Positions 17,129 to 24,757 of a stretch of 64,000 bases of DNA are shown piece after piece. The stretch spans positions 28,348 to 92,347 of the forward strand of contig DATKML010000004.1 in NCBI GenBank assembly GCA_035541875.1, given 5' to 3'. The stretch's first letter is position 1. Every line of letters begins with the position of its first letter. The translations under genes and the position numbers were made by a program. The stretch comes from JAJPHI01 sp035541875 (GTDB taxonomy: Bacteria > Desulfobacterota > Binatia > Binatales > Binataceae). A model generated the notes under the pieces. That model worked only from the letters and a program-made list of their open reading frames with translations. It made no database searches and was not told where the DNA came from.

Positions 17129-17578
17129 GTGCCGCGTTACACTTCGCGCGTGGATGCGAAGCTCGAAGCGATGCTGAACTTGCTGCTCGAATCGGAGCGC
17201 GCTGGCGTCGTCGCGCTCGAAGCCCTGGAGCGTCAGGTGGAGCATCCGGATCTCAAGCGGCTGCTCCAGACTTCGCGGGAGGACGAGACGTCCGACGCGA
17301 AGAGCCTCGACGATTTGATCCGGGCGAGCGGTGGGACTCCTACCACAAACGTAGGGCCATTTGCCGCCAAGGTTGCCGCCGCCGCGACGCTGCATGATCG
17401 CCTGCAATTGCTGATTCACGGCGAGGAGTGGGTCGCGCGCAAAATCGAGGAAGCACTCACCCTCGCGCCGTCAGAAGGGCCGATTCACGAATGCCTGAAG
17501 CAGATGGTGCGACGTCATCATTTTGAAGTCGAATGGGGCCGGGCTGAACTAATCCGGCTGATGAACGAGGTTGGGTAA
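17129..17578 (+). CDS. Ferritin-like four-helix protein of unknown function
   Basis: This 149-aa all-helical protein is read from GTG 17129. Repeated Glu/His-rich helices (LLLESERAGVVALE, LLQTSREDETSDAK, LIHGEEWVARKIEEAL, RRHHFEVEWGRAEL) suggest a four-helix bundle of the ferritin/DUF6306 type, with E and H residues that could bind two metal ions. I cannot name a family with certainty. It is 30 bp upstream of an acyl-CoA dehydrogenase on the same strand, which may mean co-transcription. Confidence 0.6.
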   Translation: MPRYTSRVDAKLEAMLNLLLESERAGVVALEALERQVEHPDLKRLLQTSREDETSDAKSLDDLIRASGGTPTTNVGPFAAKVAAAATLHDRLQLLIHGEEWVARKIEEALTLAPSEGPIHECLKQMVRRHHFEVEWGRAELIRLMNEVG

Positions 17579-17608
17579 CCTCCAATCCGCAACGAACCGG
17601 AGCCATCG

Positions 17609-18805
17609 ATGGACCTAAGCTACAGTCCCGAAGAAGAAGCCTTCCGCGAACGCGTACGCAAATTTCTGCGTGAGAATCTGCCTCCCGGATGGGCCGAGAG
17701 CGGCGTCGGTGCACGACCGGCCGGGATGTCGCAACTCGATTTCCTGCGCGATTGGCAGCGCCGCCTGTACGAGAACGGCTTTCTCGGCATGGCGTGGCCC
17801 AAGGAGTATGGCGGTCAGGGCGCGAGCCAAATCGAGATGGCGATTTACAATGAGGAGTCAGCCCGTGTCCGTGCACCGGGAGCCCTCAATGCTATCGGCC
17901 TTTCGATGGTTGGGCCTACGATCATTTCCCACGGGACTCCAGAGCAGAAAGCCCGTTTCCTGCCAAAGATCCTGAGCGCCGAAGAGATCTGGTGTCAGGG
18001 TTATTCCGAGCCGAATGCCGGCTCAGACGTCGCTTCCCTCCAGACTAAGGCTGAACTCAAGGGCGATGAATTCGTCGTCAACGGCCAGAAGGTCTGGACC
18101 ACGCTCGCCCATCTCTCGCAATGGTGCATGCTGATCGCGCGCACCGATCCCGATGCCCCGAAGCATCGTGGAATCTCGTGCTTGCTGGTCGATATGAAGA
18201 CGCCCGGCCTGACCGTCAAGCCGTTGCGGCAGATGACCGGCGAGGCCGAATTCAACGAGATGTTCTTCGACGACGTGCGGGTACCGCGCAAGAATCTGCT
18301 CGGGCCGATGAACGAAGGATGGCGCGTCGCCACCACCACCCTAATGAATGAACGGGGCACGAGCGCGCTCGCCTCCGTGATGCGCTATCGGATTATCTTC
18401 GACGAGATCGTCGCGCTGGCCCGCAAGACGATCCGCAACGGCCGGCCCGCGAACGAAGATCCGGTGCTTCGTCAGCAACTCGCCCAGTTCCATGTCGATC
18501 TGGAGATGATGAAATATACGGCGTATCGGACCTTCTCGAAGATTCTTAAGGGCGGCGATCCGGGGCCCGTCGGTTCGATGTCCAAGCTAGCCTGGTCCGA
18601 GCTGAATCAGCGGATGATGGAATTCATCATCGGAATCGAAGGTCCCGCTAGCCAACTAATGCGCGACTCGCCATATGCGGTGCAGAACGGCCGCTGGCAG
18701 CATCATTTCCTCCGTTCGCGTGCGAATACGATAGAGGCGGGAACCTCAGAGATTCAGCGCAATATTATCGCGGAACGCGTCTTGGGGCTTCCCAAGTCGC
18801 GGTAG
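17609..18805 (+). CDS. Acyl-CoA dehydrogenase
   Basis: This 398-aa flavoprotein oxidises acyl-CoA to enoyl-CoA. The N-terminal helical domain (YSPEEEAFRERVRKFLREN), the FAD/substrate segment WCQGYSEPNAGSDVASLQT, the middle beta domain (GQKVWTTLAHLSQWCMLIART) and the C-terminal signature AGTSEIQRNIIAERVLGLP are all present. It belongs to the FadE-like family rather than the short-chain enzymes. Substrate length is not evident. It is followed by a cupin gene on the same strand. Confidence 0.92.
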   Translation: MDLSYSPEEEAFRERVRKFLRENLPPGWAESGVGARPAGMSQLDFLRDWQRRLYENGFLGMAWPKEYGGQGASQIEMAIYNEESARVRAPGALNAIGLSMVGPTIISHGTPEQKARFLPKILSAEEIWCQGYSEPNAGSDVASLQTKAELKGDEFVVNGQKVWTTLAHLSQWCMLIARTDPDAPKHRGISCLLVDMKTPGLTVKPLRQMTGEAEFNEMFFDDVRVPRKNLLGPMNEGWRVATTTLMNERGTSALASVMRYRIIFDEIVALARKTIRNGRPANEDPVLRQQLAQFHVDLEMMKYTAYRTFSKILKGGDPGPVGSMSKLAWSELNQRMMEFIIGIEGPASQLMRDSPYAVQNGRWQHHFLRSRANTIEAGTSEIQRNIIAERVLGLPKSR

Positions 18806-18840
18806 AGAGATAACCGCAATCCTGCAAGGAGCAATCCCCA

Positions 18841-19311
18841 ATGCCATTCATGTCGATTACTGATCCCGAGTTTTGGAAAATCTGCCCGCAGGGGCTCGAA
18901 CTCATTCCCAAGAGCATGGTGGGGACCGGCGGTGGCGTCGCCTACTTCGTGATGGGCGACCGCAAAGAAGATGCGCCCACCGTGGTTGCGCTCAAGATGG
19001 CGCCCAATTGGGTTCTGCCGCGCCACGCGCATGATTGCTACCGCTTCGAGGTCATCGTGCAGGGGACGCTCGACGTCGGCGATCGGATTCTCAAAGTCGG
19101 CGACGTGATGGTCAGCGAGCCAAATACCTTCTACGGACCTCATATCGCTGGCCCCGAAGGATGCACCACGTTCGAGATCTTCAGCAACCATCATGCTTCC
19201 CACGAAGCGATGCTAGATATTGCCGGGATTGTCCATAAATTCGACGTGTCCCAGCCCGGTGCTTTCCAGGAGATGATGGACGCGCAGGATAACGCGAAGA
19301 AATCCGCTTAG
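18841..19311 (+). CDS. Cupin domain protein
   Basis: This 156-aa single cupin barrel has motif 1 around LPRHAHDCYRFEVIVQGTLDVG, with the expected His, His and Glu metal ligands, and a second strand set ending GPHIAGPEGCTTFEIFS. It could be a dioxygenase, isomerase or binding protein; the sequence does not distinguish. It lies 35 bp after the acyl-CoA dehydrogenase and is convergent with the next gene. Confidence 0.75.
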   Translation: MPFMSITDPEFWKICPQGLELIPKSMVGTGGGVAYFVMGDRKEDAPTVVALKMAPNWVLPRHAHDCYRFEVIVQGTLDVGDRILKVGDVMVSEPNTFYGPHIAGPEGCTTFEIFSNHHASHEAMLDIAGIVHKFDVSQPGAFQEMMDAQDNAKKSA

Positions 19312-19336
19312 TTCGGCGGCGCGGTTCGCGACGAGT

Positions 19337-19942
19337 CTATTTAGCCGGTGGAGCAGGGACTTCCTGCATCCGGGCAGTTGTATCGCCGTCGTATTCCAGA
19401 TGGAGCGCTCGGACGATAATTCCGTGCATCCGCCACGTCGCGATAACGAAAACCAGCTCCAGGATCTGCTCGTCACTGAAATGACTCTTCAGCGCGGCGA
19501 AGGTCGCGTCTTCAATCAGGTTCCGGGCAACTAATTCGTCGGCGGCGGCCATCACCGCGCGCTCGGCCGCATCGAATTTGTCCGAGGTAGCCCAACCCTT
19601 GATCGCGTTGAGCTTCTCCTCGGGTAAGCCGACCATCCGGCCCACTTTCATGTGCTGGGAGTATTCGAATTTGCAGTCACCTACGATTCCGGCGCGAAGG
19701 ATCGCCAGTTCGCGATATTTGGGCTCGAGCACGCGCCCGGGTTGCAGCAGCGTGAGCAAAGAGTCCCGCGACATCTGGAGGATATCGGGCACTAGCGCGT
19801 AGGTCGTCCAATAATCGCCGGGCGTGCCGGTTGCCGTACCCGGTTGCGCAACAGGATCGCGATCTCCGAAGAACTCGCGATAAATCTTGCGCACCTCGGG
19901 TGATGCGTCCTTAAGACTGACCTGCTTGAGCCGGTTCCCCAT
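19337..19942 (-). CDS. Carboxymuconolactone decarboxylase (AhpD-like) family protein
   Basis: This 201-aa helical protein has the CMD core ELAILRAGIVGDCKFEYSQHMKVGRMVG. AhpD enzymes carry C-x2-C plus His here. This protein has only the first Cys (CKFE) and keeps the His, so it cannot do disulfide chemistry like AhpD and may be closer to the decarboxylase type. The N-terminal part (SPEVRKIYREFFGDRD) is shared by catabolic paralogues. The neighbours are a cupin gene and a CoA transferase. Confidence 0.8.
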   Translation of the reverse strand: MGNRLKQVSLKDASPEVRKIYREFFGDRDPVAQPGTATGTPGDYWTTYALVPDILQMSRDSLLTLLQPGRVLEPKYRELAILRAGIVGDCKFEYSQHMKVGRMVGLPEEKLNAIKGWATSDKFDAAERAVMAAADELVARNLIEDATFAALKSHFSDEQILELVFVIATWRMHGIIVRALHLEYDGDTTARMQEVPAPPAK

Positions 19943-20025
19943 AGCCGAATCCTCCCGTCGCGTCTTGGCTGACGCGCTGAAGAGCTTGCTACGGCGAGAG
20001 ATTCAATTCAAATGGATCGCTGGAC

Positions 20026-20427
20026 TCAGGAGGCAGGACCAGTACGCCGCCGCCACTCATCTTCACCGATCTCGCCCTTCACCAGAGCGCAGCAATCCGT
20101 GCATAGCAGCATCAGGGAGTCCGGCTGCTGATTGCCTTCCTGATGGTCTTCGCGAGCGAATACTGGCCTGAGCCGTTGAGTGAAGCTGCCGGCGCGTGTG
20201 CATAGCTCGCACTGAAGCCAGGACGGCGGTCGCTTAGACCGTAAGGGCGCGACCTTGGGCTTGGCGTCAGGCGTCGGTTCAACCGGCACATTAGAAAGGC
20301 TGGCCCGCGGCGGTAACATCGCGAGCCAGCCAATTGCATGAGTTATGCCTTGATCTCGGCTCGGCAAGAAAGTGCTAATCCGAGCCAACGCTTCGGGGTA
20401 GTTAGCCATTCCGCACGGCTGTTGCAT
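20026..20427 (-). CDS. Hypothetical protein with two CxxC motifs
   Basis: I do not recognise the family. This 133-aa protein has a Pro-rich middle and a C-terminal part with LQCELCTRAG and LLCTDCCAL, spaced like a small zinc-binding HNH- or ribbon-type domain. The start could also be the ATG at 20409. It lies on the minus strand, 34 bp downstream of the CoA-transferase gene. Confidence 0.5.
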   Translation of the reverse strand: MQQPCGMANYPEALARISTFLPSRDQGITHAIGWLAMLPPRASLSNVPVEPTPDAKPKVAPLRSKRPPSWLQCELCTRAGSFTQRLRPVFAREDHQEGNQQPDSLMLLCTDCCALVKGEIGEDEWRRRTGPAS

Positions 20428-20461
20428 TTCTCACACAGCCGGGCCGAAGGGTCTTTAAAGG

Positions 20462-21604
20462 CTATAGGATGGCCCCACTCGAACGCAGCTTTTGCAGATC
20501 GTTCGGGCTAAAGCCCCAGTCTTTCAGGGCTACTTCAGTGTGCTCGCCCGGCTTGGCCGGTGGACCCTGAATCGCTCCCGGCGTGCGACTGAAACGGGGA
20601 GCAGGACCGGGCTGCGTTACGCCGTCACGTACGACAAAGGTGCCACGTGCCTTGTTGTGCGGATGATTCGGCGCTTCCCCCATGCTCAGGACGGGAGCGA
20701 AGCAGATGTCGCTACCCTCCATGATCTTGCACCATTCGTCGCGCGTCTTGGTCAGGAAAAGCGCGGCCACTCGTTCCTTCATCTGGGGCCACGACTTGCG
20801 ATCGTTCTGCGGTGCCAGTTCTTCGGCTTTGAGGCCCGACTTCTCCAACAGTTCTTCGTAGAACTTCTTCTCGATCGATCCGATCGAGACGTATTTCCCG
20901 TCCTTGGTCTCGTAGACGTCATAGTAATGGGCGCCGGTGTCGAGCATGTTCGCTCCACGCTCGTCGGTCCAGATTCCAGCGCCATGCATCCCGTAGATGG
21001 CGGTCATCAGCGACGCGGCCCCATCGACCATCGAAGCATCGATAACCTGTCCTTTACCCGATTTCTGGGCCTCTAGAAGGCCAGCGACCACGCCGAAGGC
21101 GAGATACAGCGCACCACCGCCAAAATCGCCAACGAGGTTGAGCGGAGGTGTTGGAGCTCCACCGCGGCGTCCGATCGAATGCAACGCGCCCGACAGCGCG
21201 ATGTAATTGATATCGTGGCCAGCAGCTGACGCCATCGGTCCGTCCTGACCCCATCCGGTCATGCGGCCGTAAACGAGCTTGGGATTACGTGTCTGGCATA
21301 CGTCCGGACCGAGCCCGAGACGCTCCATAACGCCGGGACGAAAACCTTCGATTAGCGCATCAGCCTTTTCGATCAGGCGGAGCAAGGCTTCGGTCGCTTC
21401 GGGCTTCTTGAGGTCGAAAGCGACAGAGCGACGACCGCGATTCAGCAGGCTGTATTTGGTCTCGACCGAGATACCCAAACCGGCATCGGCTGTCCGATCG
21501 ATGCGAAGCACTTCCGCGCCGAGGTCCGACAGCAGCATCGCGCACATCGGCGCCGGTCCGATCCCGGCCAGTTCGATAACTTTAAATCCCGTAAGCGGTC
21601 CCAT
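20462..21604 (-). CDS. CaiB/BaiF class III CoA transferase, alpha-methylacyl-CoA racemase type
   Basis: This 380-aa protein begins GPLTGFKVIELAGIGPAPMCAMLLSDLGAEV, close to alpha-methylacyl-CoA racemase, which epimerises 2-methylacyl-CoA esters before beta-oxidation. The family Asp is in NLVGDFGGGALYLAFG, with GRMTGWGQDGP and GKGQVIDASMVDG also typical. Racemase is favoured over transferase because of the first motif and overall length. It would let branched-chain acyl-CoAs enter the acyl-CoA dehydrogenase step encoded nearby. Confidence 0.87.
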   Translation of the reverse strand: MGPLTGFKVIELAGIGPAPMCAMLLSDLGAEVLRIDRTADAGLGISVETKYSLLNRGRRSVAFDLKKPEATEALLRLIEKADALIEGFRPGVMERLGLGPDVCQTRNPKLVYGRMTGWGQDGPMASAAGHDINYIALSGALHSIGRRGGAPTPPLNLVGDFGGGALYLAFGVVAGLLEAQKSGKGQVIDASMVDGAASLMTAIYGMHGAGIWTDERGANMLDTGAHYYDVYETKDGKYVSIGSIEKKFYEELLEKSGLKAEELAPQNDRKSWPQMKERVAALFLTKTRDEWCKIMEGSDICFAPVLSMGEAPNHPHNKARGTFVVRDGVTQPGPAPRFSRTPGAIQGPPAKPGEHTEVALKDWGFSPNDLQKLRSSGAIL

Positions 21605-21821
21605 GGCTTCCCTCGAATTTGCGGATTTTCGGCCCTCACCTTAGCACAGCCGCCTAACGATAAAAGGATTAACGGCCGGATCACCCCTTTGCGCGTTGCT
21701 CTTTAAAAATCAACCAACCGAAGCATGCTGAGGGTGAATTTAGCATGTCGGATATCACCGTGGCCTGTAGTAGAATATCGAGGCGAGCTGTGGAACCTAT
21801 CTAGCGGGATGAATTACGGCG

Positions 21822-22739
21822 ATGACTCACGAAGATAGCGCAAAAGACATCAAACCGAAGTGGTTGGAGTTCGATCCAGCCGTCCTCCGAGAAAGTCTCG
21901 ACCGGAAGGAATTTTTCCTGCGCCATAATATCGCCGGGCATCCCCTCTTCTCGATGGACCGGTTGCGGCGGCTCGCTGCTCACTTGGGAGAACTGCCTGG
22001 CGAGTTCTACGTCGATGCGGGAATTTCCACCGCCGGTCAGCGATGGGAGGAAGCCGAGCGTCCTGAGGATAAACTGACCGACATTTTCGATCGGCTACCA
22101 TACGAGGATAAGTGGGTCGTCCTGCGGCGAGCAGAGCTCGATCCCGAGTACCGTGAGTTGCTCGTCAAATGTCTGACGGAATTGCGCGAAGGGCTCGGCG
22201 GGTCGTGGGGTCGTCCGATATGGCGCGAGAACTCGATCATCTTCATAACATCGCCCAACCGCATCTCGACGTACCACATCGACCGTGAATGCAATTTCAT
22301 CCTCCAGATAGAGGGCGAGAAGACGATCTACATTTTCGACAGGAACGACCGCGAGGTTCTGCCGGAAGAAGAGATCGAGCGCTTCTGGACCGTTGATAAC
22401 AACGCGGCACGCTATCGTCCTGAGTTCCAAGGCCGCGCTCGGGAGTATGTGCTACGCCCGGGATGCGGAGTGCACGTTCCGGTTAACGCACCCCATTGGG
22501 TCCAGAACCATGATAACGTATCGATCACGCTGTCGATCAATTTCCAACTCACCGACAGTGCCCGAGCCAACACTTATCGCACGAACTACTACTTGCGGCG
22601 GATGGGGCTCAATCCAACGCCCCCAGGCATCAGCCCTTTGCGGGACAAGGTCAAAGCGGAACTGATGAGTAGTGCTCTCTGGCTGTGGCGCCATCTGAAG
22701 GGCTCGCAGCCTTGGGATAACGAACGAATGACCGCCTGA
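21822..22739 (+). CDS. JmjC/cupin-8-like putative Fe(II)/2-oxoglutarate oxygenase
   Basis: This 305-aa protein has a double-stranded beta-helix core with STYHIDRECNFILQIEGEKTIYIF and, about 90 residues later, GVHVPVNAPHWVQN. The HxD...H set matches the metal triad of cupin-8/JmjC oxygenases. The C-terminus is helical and basic. The target may be a protein or a small molecule; nothing in the context decides. It stands alone between divergent and convergent neighbours. Confidence 0.65.
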   Translation: MTHEDSAKDIKPKWLEFDPAVLRESLDRKEFFLRHNIAGHPLFSMDRLRRLAAHLGELPGEFYVDAGISTAGQRWEEAERPEDKLTDIFDRLPYEDKWVVLRRAELDPEYRELLVKCLTELREGLGGSWGRPIWRENSIIFITSPNRISTYHIDRECNFILQIEGEKTIYIFDRNDREVLPEEEIERFWTVDNNAARYRPEFQGRAREYVLRPGCGVHVPVNAPHWVQNHDNVSITLSINFQLTDSARANTYRTNYYLRRMGLNPTPPGISPLRDKVKAELMSSALWLWRHLKGSQPWDNERMTA

Positions 22740-22762
22740 ATCGGGCGGTATTCTGACCAACA

Positions 22763-22784
22763 CCCCGCCTTAATTGAGGTGGGG
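22763..22784. terminator. Hairpin at the convergent end of the JmjC-like and fmdB genes
   Basis: CCCCGCCT and AGGTGGGG pair around a 6-nt loop and overlap the last codons of the minus-strand FmdB gene. A second small hairpin (CCGCC/GGCGG, about 22734-22749) brackets the other stop. No T-run follows on either strand, so termination is only suggested. Confidence 0.3.
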
Positions 22785-23291
22785 CTTAGGGTGCACTCGT
22801 CGGTTTGGTGCTGCAGGTTTTTCCTTTTTCGGTGCGGCAGCGCGACGGCGGGCATAGACCCCCGGATCTGATAGCGGTGAATGGTCGTGATCATGCCCGT
22901 GCGGCTTTTTCTTGGTCACGGGCTTTTCCGGTTCACCGCGCTTTTTCTTCAACTCGGCGCGCGCCGCCATCGTATCGTCGTACTCGGCGCCGCGACCATT
23001 TAGATAAGCGGCGTAGCGCGCGTTCGATGGCCCATCCATCCAGCAGATTTGCGCGGGCGGTGGGACCCTGAGTTTAGTCACATCGGACCGCGACGGATTG
23101 GCTGGGGTAGAGTCACTTACCGAATCCGCACCGGCATTACCCGCTCGACCGAAGACCGCTGCCGAAGGAATCCGGCGGGCCTTCTTGCCGCACTCAGGGC
23201 AGGGAAAGCTCTTAAGCCCGGATTCGCTGAGCGAGGCGAGCACCTCGAAAATCAGATCGCAACGCTGGCACTCGCACTCGTACAGCGGCAT
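22770..23291 (-). CDS. FmdB-type zinc ribbon protein with His-rich tail
   Basis: This 173-aa protein starts MPLYECECQRCDLIFEVLASLSESG and has the four-Cys FmdB ribbon (CQRC and CPECGKKARRI). The first 50 residues are the whole family domain. The remaining part is a linker and a Lys/His-rich region with HGHDHDHS that could bind divalent metal. FmdB was first described as a putative regulator of formamidase; most homologues are uncharacterised. It lies 22 bp downstream of the MBL hydrolase, probably in one transcript. Confidence 0.85.
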   Translation of the reverse strand: MPLYECECQRCDLIFEVLASLSESGLKSFPCPECGKKARRIPSAAVFGRAGNAGADSVSDSTPANPSRSDVTKLRVPPPAQICWMDGPSNARYAAYLNGRGAEYDDTMAARAELKKKRGEPEKPVTKKKPHGHDHDHSPLSDPGVYARRRAAAPKKEKPAAPNRRVHPKPHLN

Positions 23292-23313
23292 CGCAGAGTC
23301 TCAATCCCGTTGA

Positions 23314-24087
23314 TTAGTCGATCCGATGCGGATGCTCTTTCCAGTCCTCAGGATCGTGCGTGATCCACATCGTGGCGCCCTGGATATCGCGAATCATCTT
23401 GATGCGCTGCAAGGAGCGAATCGACTGCGTGGGATCGTAGTCGATTCCCATCGTCGCGCCCTGATTTACCGCGGCTCGCAGATGGGCCGTGTCGCCGGTC
23501 AGGAGGAATTTGCGATTGGGTAGGTTCACCAGCACCGAGCACTCGCCGGGCGTATGGCCTGGCGTCAGGAGGAACTGCACGGAGCCATCGCCGAAGAGGT
23601 CGAAATCACCCGCCAGTTCGAGCCAGTCATAGCCACGCGTTGGCAGGAAATCATTCAGGATAAAGGCCCAGCGGCGATCGGGATCGGGCCAGTAGGCGTA
23701 ACGCAGTTCATTCGCCCCGACCAGGAACTTGGCGTTCGGGAAATAGGTCAGACCGCCCGAGTGATCGAGATGCGAGTGCGATAGGATCACGTACTTCACG
23801 TCGGAGGCTTTATAACCAACGCCCTCGATCTGCTTGTCGAGGGTCTCTGACTTGGTCCACTTGATCGGTAACGCCGCGCCGGCTTCACCCCAGTATCCGG
23901 GGTCGGTGATAATTTTTTCGTTGCAGCCCGTATCAAAAAGGACGAGACCCTTGGGGTGCTCGATAAGGAATGAGGGGCAAGGCAGCTGCAGTAGCTCGTC
24001 GGCACCACCATGCATCAGGAGTGATGCCGGAGCGGTCAGTTCTGCACCGGGCAGTGCCCACATTTTCTTCGCTTTACCTTCCGCCAT
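23314..24087 (-). CDS. MBL-fold metallo-hydrolase (lactonase-like)
   Basis: This 257-aa protein carries the zinc motif HSHLDHSGG and downstream metal-site residues in LTPGHTPGECSV and LTGDTAHL. Order and length match the N-acyl-homoserine-lactone lactonase group (AttM/AiiA-like). Family members hydrolyse lactones or other esters; the substrate is open. There is no signal peptide, so it is cytoplasmic. It is 73 bp downstream of the fourth gene of the copper monooxygenase operon, so it may be the next gene in that transcript. Confidence 0.85.
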   Translation of the reverse strand: MAEGKAKKMWALPGAELTAPASLLMHGGADELLQLPCPSFLIEHPKGLVLFDTGCNEKIITDPGYWGEAGAALPIKWTKSETLDKQIEGVGYKASDVKYVILSHSHLDHSGGLTYFPNAKFLVGANELRYAYWPDPDRRWAFILNDFLPTRGYDWLELAGDFDLFGDGSVQFLLTPGHTPGECSVLVNLPNRKFLLTGDTAHLRAAVNQGATMGIDYDPTQSIRSLQRIKMIRDIQGATMWITHDPEDWKEHPHRID

Positions 24088-24160
24088 GATCGGATCTCCC
24101 CCTGATTGTGTATGCGGTGGAAGCTAGATCGCGCGATCACGCGCTGTCAAGGCGAGAGCT

Positions 24161-24757
24161 TTAGGCCGACTTGATCGAGGGTAGCGCGGCAGGTGCCGAA
24201 GTTCGCGTTTCGCCTGCGAGTGCTCGAGCTTGATAGATACAGTATCCGATCGCGCCCAGCAGAATCAGCGATGCGATAATTAATGGCGCGATCAACGGTT
24301 GCCACCACGAACCGACCGACAGGTCGAAGTTAACGTGATATACCGTCGGCGCTTCGCCAATCGTCAGGAACGCATCGTAATGACCGGGGTCGAGATTAGT
24401 CTCGATATCGATCACGCCGGTCGGGTAGCGCTTGGCCGGGAGCGAGATAGCGGGGGATCCGCCTTCAGGCACGATTTCCACCTCAACCGGGTCATACAGA
24501 AGTTCAGGTCCCACCAAATCGAACACGAGCAACGTGTTTCCGCCGCGCGGCAAGCTTCCGCAATACTCGGCGAATCGATTGTACTGCGGCTGGTAGGCTG
24601 AGAAATGAACGTAATTATCGATCCCTGCGTAGCGCGCGCAGGGATCGTAATCGAGGCCCGGGCCGCCACCGTGAGCCGCCGCGATCCGCGGACAAATCAC
24701 GCCCATCAGGATGCAAAGGATGATGCCGAGGCGCGTGCGCAAAGCGGGAACTATCAC
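24161..24757 (-). CDS. Exported membrane-anchored protein in the PmoD/AmoD position
   Basis: This 198-aa protein starts at GTG 24757, overlapping the pmoB stop by 4 nt. A signal peptide (about 1-28, ending AAA) is followed by a mature start HGGGPGLDYDPC. The middle is a beta-rich extracytoplasmic domain with Cys40 and Cys66, which may form a disulfide, and His51, His127 and His141. A membrane helix spans about 153-175 with a short tail. PmoD and AmoD proteins sit here in many copper monooxygenase operons and have the same plan of signal, domain and C-terminal helix. I cannot confirm homology to either. The predicted N-terminal His would suit copper binding. Confidence 0.6.
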   Translation of the reverse strand: MIVPALRTRLGIILCILMGVICPRIAAAHGGGPGLDYDPCARYAGIDNYVHFSAYQPQYNRFAEYCGSLPRGGNTLLVFDLVGPELLYDPVEVEIVPEGGSPAISLPAKRYPTGVIDIETNLDPGHYDAFLTIGEAPTVYHVNFDLSVGSWWQPLIAPLIIASLILLGAIGYCIYQARALAGETRTSAPAALPSIKSA

